DNA of 64,000 bases from NCBI RefSeq assembly GCF_003428335.1, contig NZ_CP031704.1, forward strand, positions 3,596,001 to 3,660,000, read 5' to 3'. This document shows, in pieces, positions 26,498-35,858 of this stretch (positions are counted from its first letter, which is position 1; each line of letters begins with the position of its first letter). Below the pieces are notes generated by a model. That model was not told the origin of the DNA. It made no database searches and saw only the letters and a list, made by a program, of their open reading frames with translations. The translations under genes and the position numbers were made by a program. This stretch comes from Solimonas sp. K1W22B-7. Lineage in GTDB: Bacteria > Pseudomonadota > Gammaproteobacteria > Nevskiales > Nevskiaceae.

Positions 26498-27783
26498 TTG
26501 CAGGATTTCGTGCCCGGCGGCAGCAGCGTCAGCGCGCCACCGGCGAAGCGGCTTTCCAGATACAGCAGCTGACTCGGTGCCGAAGTGACGGCGCCGACGA
26601 TGTGCTCGCCGGTGAAGTCCTTGAACACGTGCACCGGCGAACCCCTGGCGCACCAGTCGTCGGCGACCTTCTGCATCTCCGCGAACGGCGCCAGCTGGTC
26701 GGCGGCCTGGTGATAGAAATAGACGTCCGCGGTGGGCGCGACATCGGGCTGCGGCAGCGAGATCTTCGGCAGCACGTCACGCGCGCCCGGCGTGGCATAG
26801 ATGTCCTCGACCGTGGTGTAGTCGGACATCTGGCCCTTGGGGCCCGCCGACCCGTCGGTGGTGCCGCCCAGGCAGCCGTCCTTCACCGACTCGGCCATGG
26901 CCTTGCCCTCCTCCGTCAGCAGGCTGGGCGGAACCAGCTGCGGGAACAGGCGGTTGATGCTCAGCACCGCGCCGTACATCACCGGAAAGAACAGCGCACT
27001 GCCGTCGAAGGCCCTGGCGGTGGCTTCGAGATTCGCGGGAATGCCACCGATCGCCACGGCCCTGAGGTCCAGCTCCGGCGCGTACTTCGGCTGCATGCCC
27101 GCGGCCCAGGCGGTGGCCACGCCGCCGCCGGAGTAGCCCATCAGGCCCACTGGCGAATCCGCGGTCAGCCCCAGCGCCTCGAAGCGCTTCGCGGCGCGGA
27201 TGCCGTCGAGCACGATCGGGCCGGCGACGCGGCCGACCGCGACCGAGGAGGTCGGGCCCAGGTGATCCGGGAACACCAGCGTCCAGCCCAGCGCCAGCAC
27301 CTGCGGGATGTAGTTCAGGGCCTCCAGCTGCGAGTTGGTGTTGGCATAGCTGCCGGTGACCTGCTGCGAGGGCGCGCACTTCAGGCCGGCGCTGTTGATC
27401 GCGAACTGGAAGGACACCAGCGGCCGGTTGAGCGTCAGCGCCGGCAGCAAGGGCTTGACCACCGTGGCGATCGCCGCCATCGGCTGGCCCTGCAGGCCGG
27501 TGCTCATGTACTGCAGCTGCCAGGCGGAGTTGGGCATGGGAATGCCCAGCGGCGCGTAGCGTACCTCGCGCGAAGCGATGATCGTGCCCGGCGCGAGCTT
27601 CGGCATCGGGTCGGGCTGGTCGAAGAAAGGGTCATCCAGCGGCGTCGGCGGGTACAGCATCCTGGTGAAGTCGATGCCCGGGGCCGTGCCGTCGTCGCCG
27701 CCCGAGCCGCCGCCGCAGGCGGCCAGCAGCGTGACGGCCAGCAACACCCCCAAATGCCAGGCGGTCCGGGTGGTCTTTTCCAT
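26494..27783 (-). CDS. Secretory-lipase-family lipoprotein
   Basis: 429 residues. GAGGAG 7 nt before ATG 27783 fixes the start. A lipobox LLAACGGG marks a lipoprotein. The body is an alpha/beta hydrolase with the nucleophile elbow G-Y-S-G-G near residue 215 (GLMGYSGGGVATAW), an acidic region DVYFYHQAADQLAP and His in FTGEHIVG, as in secretory lipases (PF03583; triacylglycerol lipase LipA of Candida is the classic member). It is a paralogue of the truncated gene at 1-332 and shares the upstream 42-bp motif with it. Likely surface-anchored or periplasmic and acting on triglycerides or similar esters. Confidence 0.85.
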   Translation of the reverse strand: MEKTTRTAWHLGVLLAVTLLAACGGGSGGDDGTAPGIDFTRMLYPPTPLDDPFFDQPDPMPKLAPGTIIASREVRYAPLGIPMPNSAWQLQYMSTGLQGQPMAAIATVVKPLLPALTLNRPLVSFQFAINSAGLKCAPSQQVTGSYANTNSQLEALNYIPQVLALGWTLVFPDHLGPTSSVAVGRVAGPIVLDGIRAAKRFEALGLTADSPVGLMGYSGGGVATAWAAGMQPKYAPELDLRAVAIGGIPANLEATARAFDGSALFFPVMYGAVLSINRLFPQLVPPSLLTEEGKAMAESVKDGCLGGTTDGSAGPKGQMSDYTTVEDIYATPGARDVLPKISLPQPDVAPTADVYFYHQAADQLAPFAEMQKVADDWCARGSPVHVFKDFTGEHIVGAVTSAPSQLLYLESRFAGGALTLLPPGTKSCN

Positions 27784-27872
27784 GCGCGATCTCCTCAGAT
27801 TGAATGCCGGGTCCGGCAGCCTGCGGTGCTGGCCCGTTCTGCATTGAACTCTGCGCGCTGCGCAGTGCCCGG

Positions 27873-27914
27873 GGTGAGAGGCGCGGAGGTCATAGTGCTT
27901 GATATTTCGGGTCA
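27873..27914 (-). promoter_or_regulatory. Shared 42-bp upstream motif, copy D
   Basis: On the coding strand the two half sites read TGACCC and TGACCT with the same 22-bp step as in the other copies. The change from TGGCC to TGACC occurs in both half sites together, which argues that they are read by the same protein. It ends about 90 bp before the lipase-like gene start at 27783. Confidence 0.5.
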
Positions 27915-27935
27915 TCGAGTAAGGCCCCCGCCCAC

Positions 27936-27961
27936 GAAAAAGGCCCGCCGGAGCGGGCCTT
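27936..27961 (-). terminator. Intrinsic terminator after the FG-GAP gene
   Basis: AAGGCCCGC-TCCG-GCGGGCC stem on the minus strand followed by TTTTTCG, 21 bp after the stop at 27983. Confidence 0.85.
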
Positions 27962-27982
27962 CCTTTCTCTGCCGATTGAAGC

Positions 27983-29149
27983 TCAGGGCGTGGTGTTGCG
28001 TATCACCGACAGGCGCGAGGCCGGGTTGAAGATGCTGGTGAGCCCCTGCACCGCGATGTCGAGCTTGCCGTCCTGGTTGAAGTCGGCCACCGCCGGCCCC
28101 TGCGGGATCAGCACACCCGAGGTGCTGCTGCCGGCAGTGAAGCCGCCGTTGCCGTCGCCGATGATCACGGTGACCCTCTGCGAGGTCACGTCCGGAATCA
28201 CCACGTCCTGGATGCCGTCGTTGTTGAAGTCGGCCATGCCGGCGTTGCCGGTGAAGTAGCCGCCGTTGTAACGCGCCGGCGTCAGCGGGTTGGTGAAACC
28301 ACCGGTGCCGTTGCCCTTGAACACCAGGATGTTCTGGGTGGGGCTGAACTCGGCGAGCACCACCACGTCCTTCTTGCCGTCACCATCGGTGTCGGTGACC
28401 ATGACATCGCCCGGCACCAGCGGCGCAACGCCGAGGCTGTTGAACGTGAAGCTGCCGTCGCCGTTGCCGAGGTAGGTCAGGATCGACTGGCCGATGAAGG
28501 CCAGCGACAGCACCATGTCGAGAGTGCCGTCGTTGTTGATGTCGCTGTAGACGAAGGAGGACAGCGTCGGATCCGGCACCACGGTCAGCACGCCGGTGCC
28601 GAAGCTGCCGTTGCCGTTGCCCAGGTAGGTCTTCACGCCATAGCGCAGCTGCACGCCGAGATCGAGCTTGCCGTCGCCGTTGACGTCGGCCAGTTCCACG
28701 CCCTCCTGGCCGCCCTGGAACTCGGTCACGTTCCAGCTCTGCGTGAACGTGCCGTTGCCGTTGCTGAGCAGCACCCAGATACTGCCGGCGTTGGTCGCGA
28801 TCAGGTCGTCCTTGCCGTCGCCGTTGAGATCGGCGGAATCCACCACGCCCACCAGCGGCTGCAGCGTGACCACCGTGCCCGGCGCCTGGAACGTGCCGTT
28901 GCCATTGTTGAGCATCACGCGCGGGCCGAGGCCGGAGTAATAGTCGGCGCTGACCAGGTCGGGATAGCCGTCGCCGTTGAAGTCACCGGCAGCAACCGCG
29001 TCGGTGTGCACGCTGCCACCGCCGAGACCGCCGACGGCATAGTGGGCAGGAGCGGCAAAGGTCGGCGCCGCGGCCTGGGCGGAAAACGAAACGAAACCGA
29101 AAGTGGCCGCGGCAGCCGCGGCGATGAGACGACGGGTATGAACAGGCAT
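27983..29149 (-). CDS. Secreted FG-GAP/VCBS repeat beta-propeller protein
   Basis: 388 residues. After a signal peptide (FSAQA, about 27) it carries seven calcium-type loops of the D-x-N-x-D-G-x-x-D kind (for example DFNGDGYPD, DLNGDGKDD, DVNGDGKLD, DINNDGTLD), spaced about 50 residues, as expected for a seven-bladed integrin-like propeller. No enzyme domain is attached. The start is the Met of MPVHTRRL, which follows GGAGGATCAC. It probably binds calcium and a partner or polymer outside the cell. The 42-bp motif copy E lies upstream, linking it to the lipase genes. Confidence 0.87.
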   Translation of the reverse strand: MPVHTRRLIAAAAAATFGFVSFSAQAAAPTFAAPAHYAVGGLGGGSVHTDAVAAGDFNGDGYPDLVSADYYSGLGPRVMLNNGNGTFQAPGTVVTLQPLVGVVDSADLNGDGKDDLIATNAGSIWVLLSNGNGTFTQSWNVTEFQGGQEGVELADVNGDGKLDLGVQLRYGVKTYLGNGNGSFGTGVLTVVPDPTLSSFVYSDINNDGTLDMVLSLAFIGQSILTYLGNGDGSFTFNSLGVAPLVPGDVMVTDTDGDGKKDVVVLAEFSPTQNILVFKGNGTGGFTNPLTPARYNGGYFTGNAGMADFNNDGIQDVVIPDVTSQRVTVIIGDGNGGFTAGSSTSGVLIPQGPAVADFNQDGKLDIAVQGLTSIFNPASRLSVIRNTTP

Positions 29150-29238
29150 GTGATCCTCCGTGATGTTGATGTCTTGCATGTCGGCCGCGCTGTTTTGCGC
29201 AAGCGTGGCCGGCACAGTAGCGGCGGCCTGATCCCGTT

Positions 29239-29280
29239 CGTGATGGGAGGAAATGCCAGTCTCATTAACTTTATGGGCCA
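29239..29280 (-). promoter_or_regulatory. Shared 42-bp upstream motif, copy E
   Basis: Coding-strand half sites TGGCCCAT and TGGCATT 22 bp apart, ending ATCACG. It ends about 90 bp before the FG-GAP gene start at 29149. It shares the block TGGCCCATA with copy C. This is the most diverged copy in the centre. Confidence 0.45.
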
Positions 29281-29337
29281 AGTTCTCCGCCTTGTAGGCC
29301 ATTGCCGATTGCAGCCGTAGGCGCAGGGCAGGAAATG

Positions 29338-29364
29338 GAACAGGCCCGATTCAGCGGGCCTGTT
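29338..29364 (-). terminator. Probable terminator after the serine hydrolase lipoprotein gene
   Basis: AACAGGCCCG and CGGGCCTGTT form a 10-bp stem with a 6-nt loop, 34 bp after the stop at 29398. The T-tract is poor, so it may be weak or rely on another factor. Confidence 0.5.
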
Positions 29365-29397
29365 GTGAATGTATCGGCGGAGCCTTCCGCGCCGGTC

Positions 29398-30861
29398 CTA
29401 CTCCTGCTTCTGCGGGTAGATCACTTCGCTGTACTCGCGGCCGCCCATGGCGTCCGTCGCACTGCCGGTCACCACGCCGAGGAACTGCAGCACGGTATCG
29501 CCGCCGAAGTTCGCCAGGTCCTGCACGATCAGGCGGCCGTTGCACAGGATCAGGTTGCAGTCCGGCAGCGTGTCCTGGCCCAGGCCCAGCAGGATGCCGG
29601 CGAGGTTCCACTCGAAGGCATTGAGGTAGCCGAGGATGTCGTCGAACTGTCCGGCCGATTCCGGATAGGTCAGCGGACCCGGATCGGTGATGCGCTTCTG
29701 GTCGTCGACGGCGTCGGTGATCAGGCGGATCAGTTCCTTGTACTTCATGCCTTCGACCGTCGACAGTCCGTCGCCGGGGCCGCCGTTGCGCACGATCACC
29801 ATGTGGCGGCTGGGCACGGCAATGATCATCTGGCCCAGCGCCCCCATGGCGCCGTAGGCATCGCGCGGACTGCCCGGCAGCAGCGGGTAGTCCACCGGCA
29901 CCGGCCGGCCGATGTGGCTGCCCTTGTGCGTGTCGCCTTCGTTGGTCCAGATCAGATAGCCGTAGCCCGGGTTGGCCTTGGTGCCGTGCTTCAGGTCGTT
30001 CATGTAACCGCGGTCGATCAGCTGCCGGCCGTTCCACAGGCCGCTGTACAGCATGAGGTGCCCCATGCGCGCCTCGTCGTCGGGGCGCATCATCAGGCCA
30101 CCGGGGGCAATCGTGACGCCGCTGCGGTCACGCAGCCACAGCCAGCTGCTGCGCTGGATGCCCATCGGCGCCATCAGTTCCTGCTGGGTGAACTCCTGGA
30201 AATCCCGACCGGTGGCTCGCTCGACGATGCGCGACAGCGTCGCCAGCGTGTTCTGCGCGTACATGTACTCGCTGCCGGGCTCATACCAGAACGGTTCCTC
30301 CAGCGTCTGCTGCACGGGATCGCTGAGCAGGCCGGCGATCTCGTCGGCCAGTACCAGGCGCAGTCCGGAAGTCTGCGTCAGCAGCTGGCGCACGGTCAAT
30401 GCGCCATGCGGCGCATCGGCCTCGGGCAGGTACTTGCCGATCGGGTCGTCGACACGGAGATGGCCGAGTGTGACTGCACGGCCGATCGACAGCGCCAGGA
30501 CCGTCTTGGAGGCACTGGCCATCAACTGCGGCACATAGATGCTGTAGCGGTCGCGCTGCGACTCGCCGGCCAGGCAGCCATAGCGGTAGACGCGGATCGA
30601 AGTGCTCAGCAGCCGGTTGCCGTACTCGATCGCCTCGTCCAGCCGCTGCCGGTTGAAGCCCAGGGTCGTCGCATCCACCGGCGGGAAGAACTGCCCCTCT
30701 GCGGGCTGCGCGCATTTCGGCGCATTGCGCGGGATGGGCTGCAGCCCGGCGCTGGCCCCGCCTGACAGGCCATCGACCGGCGCGGAGTGGTGGCAGGCCG
30801 CAAGGGCCAAGGCCAGGCAGAGGCCGGCAGCGCCGGCCAGCTTGTTGTTCTTCAAGATCAT
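29398..30861 (-). CDS. Serine hydrolase lipoprotein (beta-lactamase fold)
   Basis: 487 residues. A lipobox LALAAC near residue 23 marks a lipoprotein. The class C beta-lactamase/esterase core has SxxK in MASASKTVL near 117 and GSEYMYAQNTLATL carrying a YxQ/N-type motif near 205. A C-terminal extension after about 390 contains two Cys (CNLILC) that may form a disulphide. GAGGAG abuts the ATG at 30861 and lies 6 nt before a TTG two codons further, so TTG 30855 is a possible start. Extracytoplasmic esterase or peptidase; shares the 42-bp motif with the lipase genes. Confidence 0.85.
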   Translation of the reverse strand: MILKNNKLAGAAGLCLALALAACHHSAPVDGLSGGASAGLQPIPRNAPKCAQPAEGQFFPPVDATTLGFNRQRLDEAIEYGNRLLSTSIRVYRYGCLAGESQRDRYSIYVPQLMASASKTVLALSIGRAVTLGHLRVDDPIGKYLPEADAPHGALTVRQLLTQTSGLRLVLADEIAGLLSDPVQQTLEEPFWYEPGSEYMYAQNTLATLSRIVERATGRDFQEFTQQELMAPMGIQRSSWLWLRDRSGVTIAPGGLMMRPDDEARMGHLMLYSGLWNGRQLIDRGYMNDLKHGTKANPGYGYLIWTNEGDTHKGSHIGRPVPVDYPLLPGSPRDAYGAMGALGQMIIAVPSRHMVIVRNGGPGDGLSTVEGMKYKELIRLITDAVDDQKRITDPGPLTYPESAGQFDDILGYLNAFEWNLAGILLGLGQDTLPDCNLILCNGRLIVQDLANFGGDTVLQFLGVVTGSATDAMGGREYSEVIYPQKQE

Positions 30862-30926
30862 CTCCTCGGTTCGGCGGCAGCGTTGGCCGTCCATGCCGCG
30901 CAGTCTCTGTAATCGCCGTCCTACGG

Positions 30927-30968
30927 CGTGAGAGCCGCTCGCGCCAGATTGCTTATCTTTTCGGGTCG
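30927..30968 (-). promoter_or_regulatory. Shared 42-bp upstream motif, copy B
   Basis: Coding-strand half sites CGACCCG and TGGCGCG 22 bp apart, with ATAAGCAATC between and CTCTCACG at the end. It ends 66 bp before the serine hydrolase start at 30861. It also adjoins the candidate leader RNA that runs the other way. Confidence 0.55.
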
Positions 30969-30970
30969 GC

Positions 30971-31140
30971 CCCGAGGAACGGTACAAAGCGGGGAACAAA
31001 CGGCGGCGCTGTCCCGATCCGCCAAGCAGCTTGGCACGTGCGGCGATTCCCGCTCCGTGTCCCAGCGCAGAACATGTCGCTACCCAAGGCTCCTCGGAGT
31101 TGCGGGGTCCATGCCGTTTGCGGACCCCGCCTCTTTTTTT
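30971..31140 (+). ncRNA. Candidate structured leader RNA upstream of the acyl-CoA-binding protein gene
   Basis: CCGAGGA at 30972-30978 can pair with TCCTCGG at 31091-31097, closing a domain that holds the perfect hairpin GCCAAG-CAG-CTTGGC (31021-31035). An intrinsic terminator follows at once, and the ATG of the next gene is 11 bp after its T-tract. The 5' part can instead form a local hairpin TCGGG/CCCGA (30961-30975), so two folds exclude each other. It could be a separate small RNA or a cis-acting attenuator. I match it to no known RNA family (not 4.5S, 6S or tmRNA). Confidence 0.3.
31102..31140 (+). terminator. Intrinsic terminator directly before an ORF
   Basis: GCGGGGTCC and GGACCCCGC form a 9-bp stem around an 11-nt loop, followed by CTCTTTTTTT. 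Only ten bases separate it from the ATG at 31151, so any transcript reading in from upstream would have to pass it to express that gene. Confidence 0.85.
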
Positions 31141-31150
31141 GCTCGCACTG

Positions 31151-31429
31151 ATGAGTGACCTCAAACAGATATTCGAAGCCGCGATGTCGCGCCTGCGCCT
31201 CACCGGCTCTCGCTCCGCAATAACGCAGGAGCAGGCCCTGCGCCTGCATGCCCTGCACCTGCAGGCACTGCACGGAGACGCCGCCTCCCAGCGCATGACT
31301 TTCGCCGACTTGGACGAACGCAGCCGCCACGAAGCCTGGATCCGCCTGCGCGGCATGAGCCGTGACGATGCGATGCGGCGGTATATCGCAGAGGTCGAGG
31401 ACATCTTCGCCTTGCAGCGGCGGGCGTGA
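31151..31429 (+). CDS. Acyl-CoA-binding protein (ACBP family)
   Basis: 92 residues with the four-helix ACBP pattern: SDLKQIFEAAMSRLR at the start, then EQALRLHALHLQALHGDA, and the signature RHEAWIRLRGMSRDDAMRRYIAEVEDIF (compare the usual K-x-x-A-W-x-x-x-x-G-M-S-x-x-x-A-M-x-x-Y-I). The protein binds long-chain acyl-CoA in the cytosol. Bacterial ACBPs are less common than eukaryotic ones but found in lipid-using species. There is no ribosome site before ATG 31151; the bases there belong to a terminator. Translation may start leaderless, or regulation may involve that element. Confidence 0.8.
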   Translation: MSDLKQIFEAAMSRLRLTGSRSAITQEQALRLHALHLQALHGDAASQRMTFADLDERSRHEAWIRLRGMSRDDAMRRYIAEVEDIFALQRRA

Positions 31430-31434
31430 CGGCC

Positions 31435-31761
31435 TCTTCCAATGGCTTGGTGAGCGCAGCGAATTGCTTTTGATGTTCCGGGTTCCCTCGTAGCGGCGCC
31501 CGCACAGGGGTCGGGCGCAGGGGTCGAGCCGGACAGGATGTCCGGCCGAGGACACGCAGGCCATGGATGGCCTGTGTGTCCGACCCCTCAGCGACCGACC
31601 ACTGGGCGGGGAACCCCGCGTGAGCGGGGCGCCGATACAAGGGTACGTTTTCTCTTGGTTACTTCTCTTTGTCGTATAACAAAGAGAAGTAACTCGCCCT
31701 TGGGCGAAATAAACCTCCAGAGAGCCACCGCACCTGACCGGCGTAGTCGCCGGCACCACCG
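31435..31761. repeat. 327-bp dispersed repeat, copy 1
   Basis: Begins TCTTCCAATGGCTTGGTGAG and runs nearly base for base with 59467-59792: only about eight differences and one 1-bp indel by eye. It contains several nested inverted repeats (GGACACGCAGGCCATGGATG / mirrored arm, AACCCCGCGTGAGCGGGG, TTACTTCTCTTTG / CAAAGAGAAGTAA). Open frames inside it look spurious. No transposase or target duplication is seen, so it may be a MITE-like or REP-like non-autonomous element. Confidence 0.88.
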
Positions 31762-31765
31762 TTGT

Positions 31766-31814
31766 GTGCGTCCCTCGATACACCGCTACGCGGCACTCGG
31801 GATGAACGGTTCGG
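31766..31814. repeat. 49-bp repeat block next to the 327-bp repeat, copy 1
   Basis: GTGCGTCCCTCGATACACCG through GGATGAACGGTTCGG, identical by eye to 59916-59964. Here it is 4 bp from the 327-bp repeat; at the other site about 124 bp intervene. It ends about 17 bp before the stop of the response regulator gene. Together the two blocks fill the 402-bp gap 31430-31831, which holds no gene. Confidence 0.8.
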
Positions 31815-31831
31815 AACGGAACTCCGTATTT

Positions 31832-33186
<1,355 letters not shown>

Positions 33187-33190
<4 letters not shown>

Positions 33191-35022
33191 GAGGATGGCT
33201 CCACCGGAAAGCTGAGGACGAAGCAGGTGCTCCAGCCTTCGCGCGCTTGCAGGCCCACGTCGCCGCCATGCGCCTGCATGATGCGCGCGACGATCGCCAG
33301 GCCCAGGCCGGTACCGTCGGGACGACGCGAGACGAAGGGCTGGAACAGGCTGTCGCGGATTTCTGGCGGCACGCCGCTGCCGTTGTCGCAGATCGCCAGT
33401 TCCAGGGTACGCGCGTCCGGACGACGGGCCTCGACCACGACGCGGCCGCCGTCGATGCCGGCGATCGCGGCGCGGGCATTGTCGAACAGGTTCAGCAGCA
33501 CCTGCTGCAGGCGCCGCGGATCGGCATGCACCGGCAGCGGCGCATCCAGGCCCTCGCCCATCGCCACGGCCGCGTACGGCGCCGCCAGCGCGCGCACATA
33601 GTCGGACAGGTCCAGCGGCCGCAGCTCTACCTGCCAGGATCGCGCGTAGTCGAGCAGGTCGGCGGCCAGCTGCGAGATGCGCGAGGTCTGCGCCAGGATC
33701 TCGCTGCGCAGTTCCGGCGCCGCCATGGTCGCGGCCATGTTGATGATGTTGAGCGGGTTGCGGATGTCATGCGCCACCGTCGCCGCCAGCGCGCCGAGTT
33801 CGGCGAGACGTTCCTGCTGCTGCTGCTCACGCTCGCGCAGTGCCAGGCCCAGGGCCTGCTCCAGCTGCTGCGCGCGCTCCGCCAGGATCGTGCCGAACAG
33901 CTGCGCGACGTGGCGCGGTCCCGGCGGCGCCGCGTCCCAGCCGCGCATCGTGCTCTGCCAGCGCCCGCCCTCGCGGCGGCAGCGTAGCGCCGGCACCCCG
34001 CTGTCGGCCATCGCCGCGTCGGGATTCACCGTGACCTCGATGCCGATGCGCAGCTGCGCCGACAGGATCGACGCCGCAGCCTGCGCCAGCGCATCGTAGG
34101 ACTCCGCCGGCTGCAGCTGCGCGCGCCAGCGCTCGACATCGCCCTCGCCCAGGTGCGAGCCCGGGTAGACCAGCCGCGTCGCCAGGCGACGGAAGGGATC
34201 GAGCAGCAGGCCCGAGGCCAGCAGCGTCGCCACCGCCACCGCCCACAGGCCCCAGCCGGAGCGCGGCGCACCAAAGGGCAGCGGCAGCGTGCTGAGCGCG
34301 ATCAGCGCGGCGGAGCCCAGGCCCACGGTCAGCGCCCAGGCCAGGCCGCGGCGCGCCCAGGCGTTCACGATCATCAGCTCGTAGCGCAGGATGCCGTAGA
34401 CCAGGATCACCGGGTACAGCGGCAGCAGCAGCAGCGGGAAGGGATACAGCTCGATGCCGAAGGACGCGAAGCCGTAGGCGCTCATGCACATCAGGCCCCA
34501 GCCGCTGGCCAGGCACATCGCCACCAGCTGCCCGCGCGGCGGCCCGCGACGGACCAGCCAGTGCCAGAACAGCACCGCGTGCCCGGCGATCGCCAGCAGC
34601 GCCCAGGTCCAGCCCACCACCCAGCCCATCGCGGTCGGCAGGAAGAAATATTCGAAGCCTTCCCAGCGCTGGTAGCTGCCCGGCGGCAGCCACAGCGCCA
34701 GCAGGCAGGTGAGCCCGCCCAGCGCATAAATCGCCGCCAGCAGCACCGGCGGCCGGCGCGTACCGCAGAGCACCAGCACGAAGTGCAGGTACACCGCCGA
34801 GGTCAGCGGCGACAGCGAGGCCAGCGCCATGCCGGCCGGGATCGCGCCCGGCCCGAACCAGGTCGGCAGCTCGCAGGCCAGCACCCAGGCCGCCACGCCG
34901 AACAGGAACAGCACCAGCAGCCGCAGGCCGGCAACGCCGCGCAGGCGCAGCAGCAGCACACCCAGGCCCAGGCTTTCGACCAGGGCCAGCGTCAGGGCGA
35001 CGTGGACGTAGAGCGGCGACAT
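33187..35022 (-). CDS. Membrane sensor histidine kinase
   Basis: 611 residues. Seven or eight membrane helices fill about 1-280, of the 7TM-type N-terminus seen in many kinases (YPVILVYGILRYELMIVNAWARRG at the last loop). A poorly conserved linker, perhaps GAF-like, covers about 300-400. The HisKA box is AHDIRNPLN near 419, and the ATPase has NLFDNARAAI near 515, DNGSGVP near 550 and GTGLGLAIV near 571. Partner of the overlapping NtrC-type regulator. The build recalls PrsK of PEP-CTERM systems, but no other part of such a system is seen here. Confidence 0.9.
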
Positions 35023-35042
35023 GGCCGGAACATATCAACTTC

Positions 35043-35083
35043 GTTTACAGCTGAGTAGCCGGAATCGTGTACCTGGTTTACAG
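35043..35083. promoter_or_regulatory. GTTTACAG direct repeats, 33 bp apart
   Basis: GTTTACAG at 35043-35050 and again at 35076-35083, three helical turns apart, in the divergent gap between the kinase operon and the DUF4166 gene. They lie about 65-105 bp upstream of the candidate sigma-54 promoter, where enhancer sites for the NtrC-type regulator would be expected. Confidence 0.4.
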
Positions 35084-35145
35084 GCAGGCAGGCGGCCTTT
35101 TGTAAAATCCTTTTTATTTCATGATCTTGAATAGATGGCAAAACC

Positions 35146-35162
35146 CGGCACGGCTCTTGGGA
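35146..35162 (+). promoter_or_regulatory. Candidate sigma-54 promoter
   Basis: CGGCACG-GCTC-TTGGG compared with the consensus TGGCACG-N4-TTGCW: correct spacing, with two mismatches (first T and the C of TTGC). It lies about 37 bp before the DUF4166 start codon and opposite a sigma-54 activator operon. The second mismatch affects the GC of -12, so this is only a candidate. Confidence 0.35.
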
Positions 35163-35198
35163 CATGGAAGGTGAATCCGCCCGAAACAGGAGCCCGCC

Positions 35199-35858
35199 AT
35201 GACCCTCATGACCCCCCAGGTCCTCCGCGCTGTCCCGCCGCAGGACCCGCCCCCGCCGCCCGACTTCGAGGCCCTGGTGGGCCGCGAGGGCTGGTGGCGG
35301 CTGCCGGCGGCGGTGCGCCAGCGCTTCCATGAGAAGCCAGCGCCGCAGGCGCCGATCCGCTACGTCGGCGTGATGCACCAGGTGGAGTGCTCGACGCTGG
35401 GCTGGCTGCTGGCGCAGTGCTGCCGCCTGATCGGCACGCCCTTCGCGCCCTGGCGCGGCCGCGACGTGCCGGTGGCGATCACGCTGCGCCATGACGACGA
35501 CGGCGTGATCTGGGAGCGCGAGTACCGCTACCCGGACCGCCCGGCGATCACGGTCAGCTCGACCAAGCGCATCGGCAGCGACGGCTCGCTGCGCGAATGC
35601 GTCGGCTGCGGCTTCGGCATGCGCCTGGCGGTGTTCGAAGCCAACCGCGCCCTGCACTTCCTCAGCCTGCGCTACTTCTGGCAGCCCGGCGGCCGCCTGC
35701 GCTGGCTGCCCGGCCTGCTGTCGCCCGGCGTCGCCCACGTGATCCACGAAGACCTCGGCGACGGCCGCTTCCGCTTCGCCATGACCATCCACCACCCCTG
35801 GTTCGGCACGCTGTTCCAGCAGGACGGCGTGTTCCACCGCGCAGGAGAACTGCAATGA
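35199..35858 (+). CDS. DUF4166 domain protein
   Basis: 219 residues. The DUF4166 region spans about 35-215: LPAAVRQRFHEKP, GVMHQVECSTLGWLLAQCCRLIGTP, then VWERE-type strand VIWEREYRYPDRP and a WFGTLFQQDGVF end. The family is of unknown activity and is often fused or adjacent to SDR-type oxidoreductases, as here. Its stop overlaps the start of the next gene (ATGA), so the two act together. Possibly a lipid- or sterol-like ligand pocket; that is a guess from the company it keeps. Confidence 0.82.
   Translation: MTLMTPQVLRAVPPQDPPPPPDFEALVGREGWWRLPAAVRQRFHEKPAPQAPIRYVGVMHQVECSTLGWLLAQCCRLIGTPFAPWRGRDVPVAITLRHDDDGVIWEREYRYPDRPAITVSSTKRIGSDGSLRECVGCGFGMRLAVFEANRALHFLSLRYFWQPGGRLRWLPGLLSPGVAHVIHEDLGDGRFRFAMTIHHPWFGTLFQQDGVFHRAGELQ

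Noticed and set aside
30971-31140. Leader RNA as 4.5S, 6S or tmRNA
   Set aside because: It lacks the GGAAGGAAGCAGCC-type tetraloop region of 4.5S, the central bubble pattern of 6S and any tag-coding frame of tmRNA.
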